Shown here one piece after another: positions 5,459 to 5,748 of a DNA stretch of 5,748 nucleotides. The stretch comes from Fimbriimonadia bacterium. GTDB taxonomy: Bacteria; Armatimonadota; Fimbriimonadia; Fimbriimonadales; Fimbriimonadaceae. The stretch lies in the NCBI GenBank assembly GCA_029824495.1, contig JALGXY010000081.1:1-5748 (forward strand), given 5' to 3'. Below the pieces are notes generated by a model. The model was not told the origin of the DNA. It worked only from the letters and a program-made list of their open reading frames with translations, and searched no databases. Both the position numbers and the translations under genes were made by a program. The first letter of the stretch is position 1, and the number at the start of each line of letters is the position of its first letter.

Positions 5459-5748
5459 AGAAACTGACCGGAACAACCGCTTTCAAGATCACCGTCTTCT
5501 GGAATGACTCAGCGTTTGGATCACCTATGATCAGGAAGTATTCAGCTCCCAGATTGCCCCGCATACTGTACGAGGCGAACCAGTTCCACTTGTCATCCTC
5601 GCCCACAACACGCCCGCCGAATGAGCGGTACTTGTCCAGCTCCCAGTTGAATGTGAGGACCGTCTGATCAGTCTCGGAAAAGTGCTCGACAAACTGGTGC
5701 CGCAAGCCGAGCTGCAGCCGTTTGACAGGCCTGTATCGAATCGCAGCC
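5457..5748 (-). CDS. Outer-membrane beta-barrel protein (DUF5916-like), C-terminal end
   Basis: The frame is open to the right edge, so this is the last 97 residues of a longer protein; the TTG at 5705 is merely internal. The sequence (AIRYRPVKRLQLGLRHQFVE, later NWFASYSMRGNLGAEYFLII, ending VILKAVVPVSF) alternates polar and hydrophobic residues in strands of about 10, with aromatic girdles and a C-terminal Phe, the usual signal for insertion by BamA. The EYFLIIGDPNA segment near the end recalls the barrel of DUF5916 proteins, which carry an N-terminal CBM9-like domain, though a different barrel family is possible. If correct, the organism has an outer membrane. The stop is at 5457; the next intact gene downstream is the pilin, after a gap of about 200 nt holding a gene relic. 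Confidence 0.6.
   Translation of the reverse strand, partial: AAIRYRPVKRLQLGLRHQFVEHFSETDQTVLTFNWELDKYRSFGGRVVGEDDKWNWFASYSMRGNLGAEYFLIIGDPNAESFQKTVILKAVVPVSF

Overview
The window is dense, roughly 55-57% GC bacterial coding DNA. The best guess is a diderm, environmental lineage related to Armatimonadota (Fimbriimonadia-like). This rests on a type IV pilin-like protein whose Cys-containing C-terminus is typical of that group, the C-terminus of an outer-membrane beta-barrel protein, and a PIG-L/tandem-GNAT pair of a type common in such genomes. It is a family-resemblance judgement, not a placement. No tRNA, rRNA, CRISPR array, transposase or phage gene is visible.

Left part, minus strand (1-711): a small operon reads leftward. 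It holds a possible 44-residue ORF (577-711), a 62-residue single-TM protein of the YIDPGTGS type (366-554), and the N-terminal 125 residues of a class I SAM-dependent methyltransferase-family protein that leaves the window. The last two overlap by 11 nt.

Centre, plus strand (715-4830): a tandem-GNAT acetyltransferase (715-1677) overlaps a PIG-L/LmbE-family deacetylase (1667-2365) by 11 nt; together they look like an acetylation/deacetylation pair acting on an amino sugar or similar amine. A secreted 609-residue LamG plus endonuclease/exonuclease/phosphatase (EEP) protein follows (2394-4223). After it comes a 186-residue membrane protein with two Tudor-like beta-barrel repeats (4271-4830), whose frame is broken by an apparent one-base loss at about 4408.

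Right part, minus strand (4843-5748): the last 97 residues of an outer-membrane beta-barrel-like protein (5457-5748), a decayed 3' gene end with an internal stop (5300-5458), and a type IV pilin-like gene (4843-5253) that converges on the Tudor-like gene with a 12-nt gap.

The points most worth a second look are the frameshifted Tudor-repeat gene, a LamG domain apparently split by a helical insert of about 125 residues, the PIG-L protein lacking the usual catalytic Asp, the gene relic at 5300-5458, and two plus-strand genes that look leaderless (a TANNNT box ending exactly 6 nt before the ATG).
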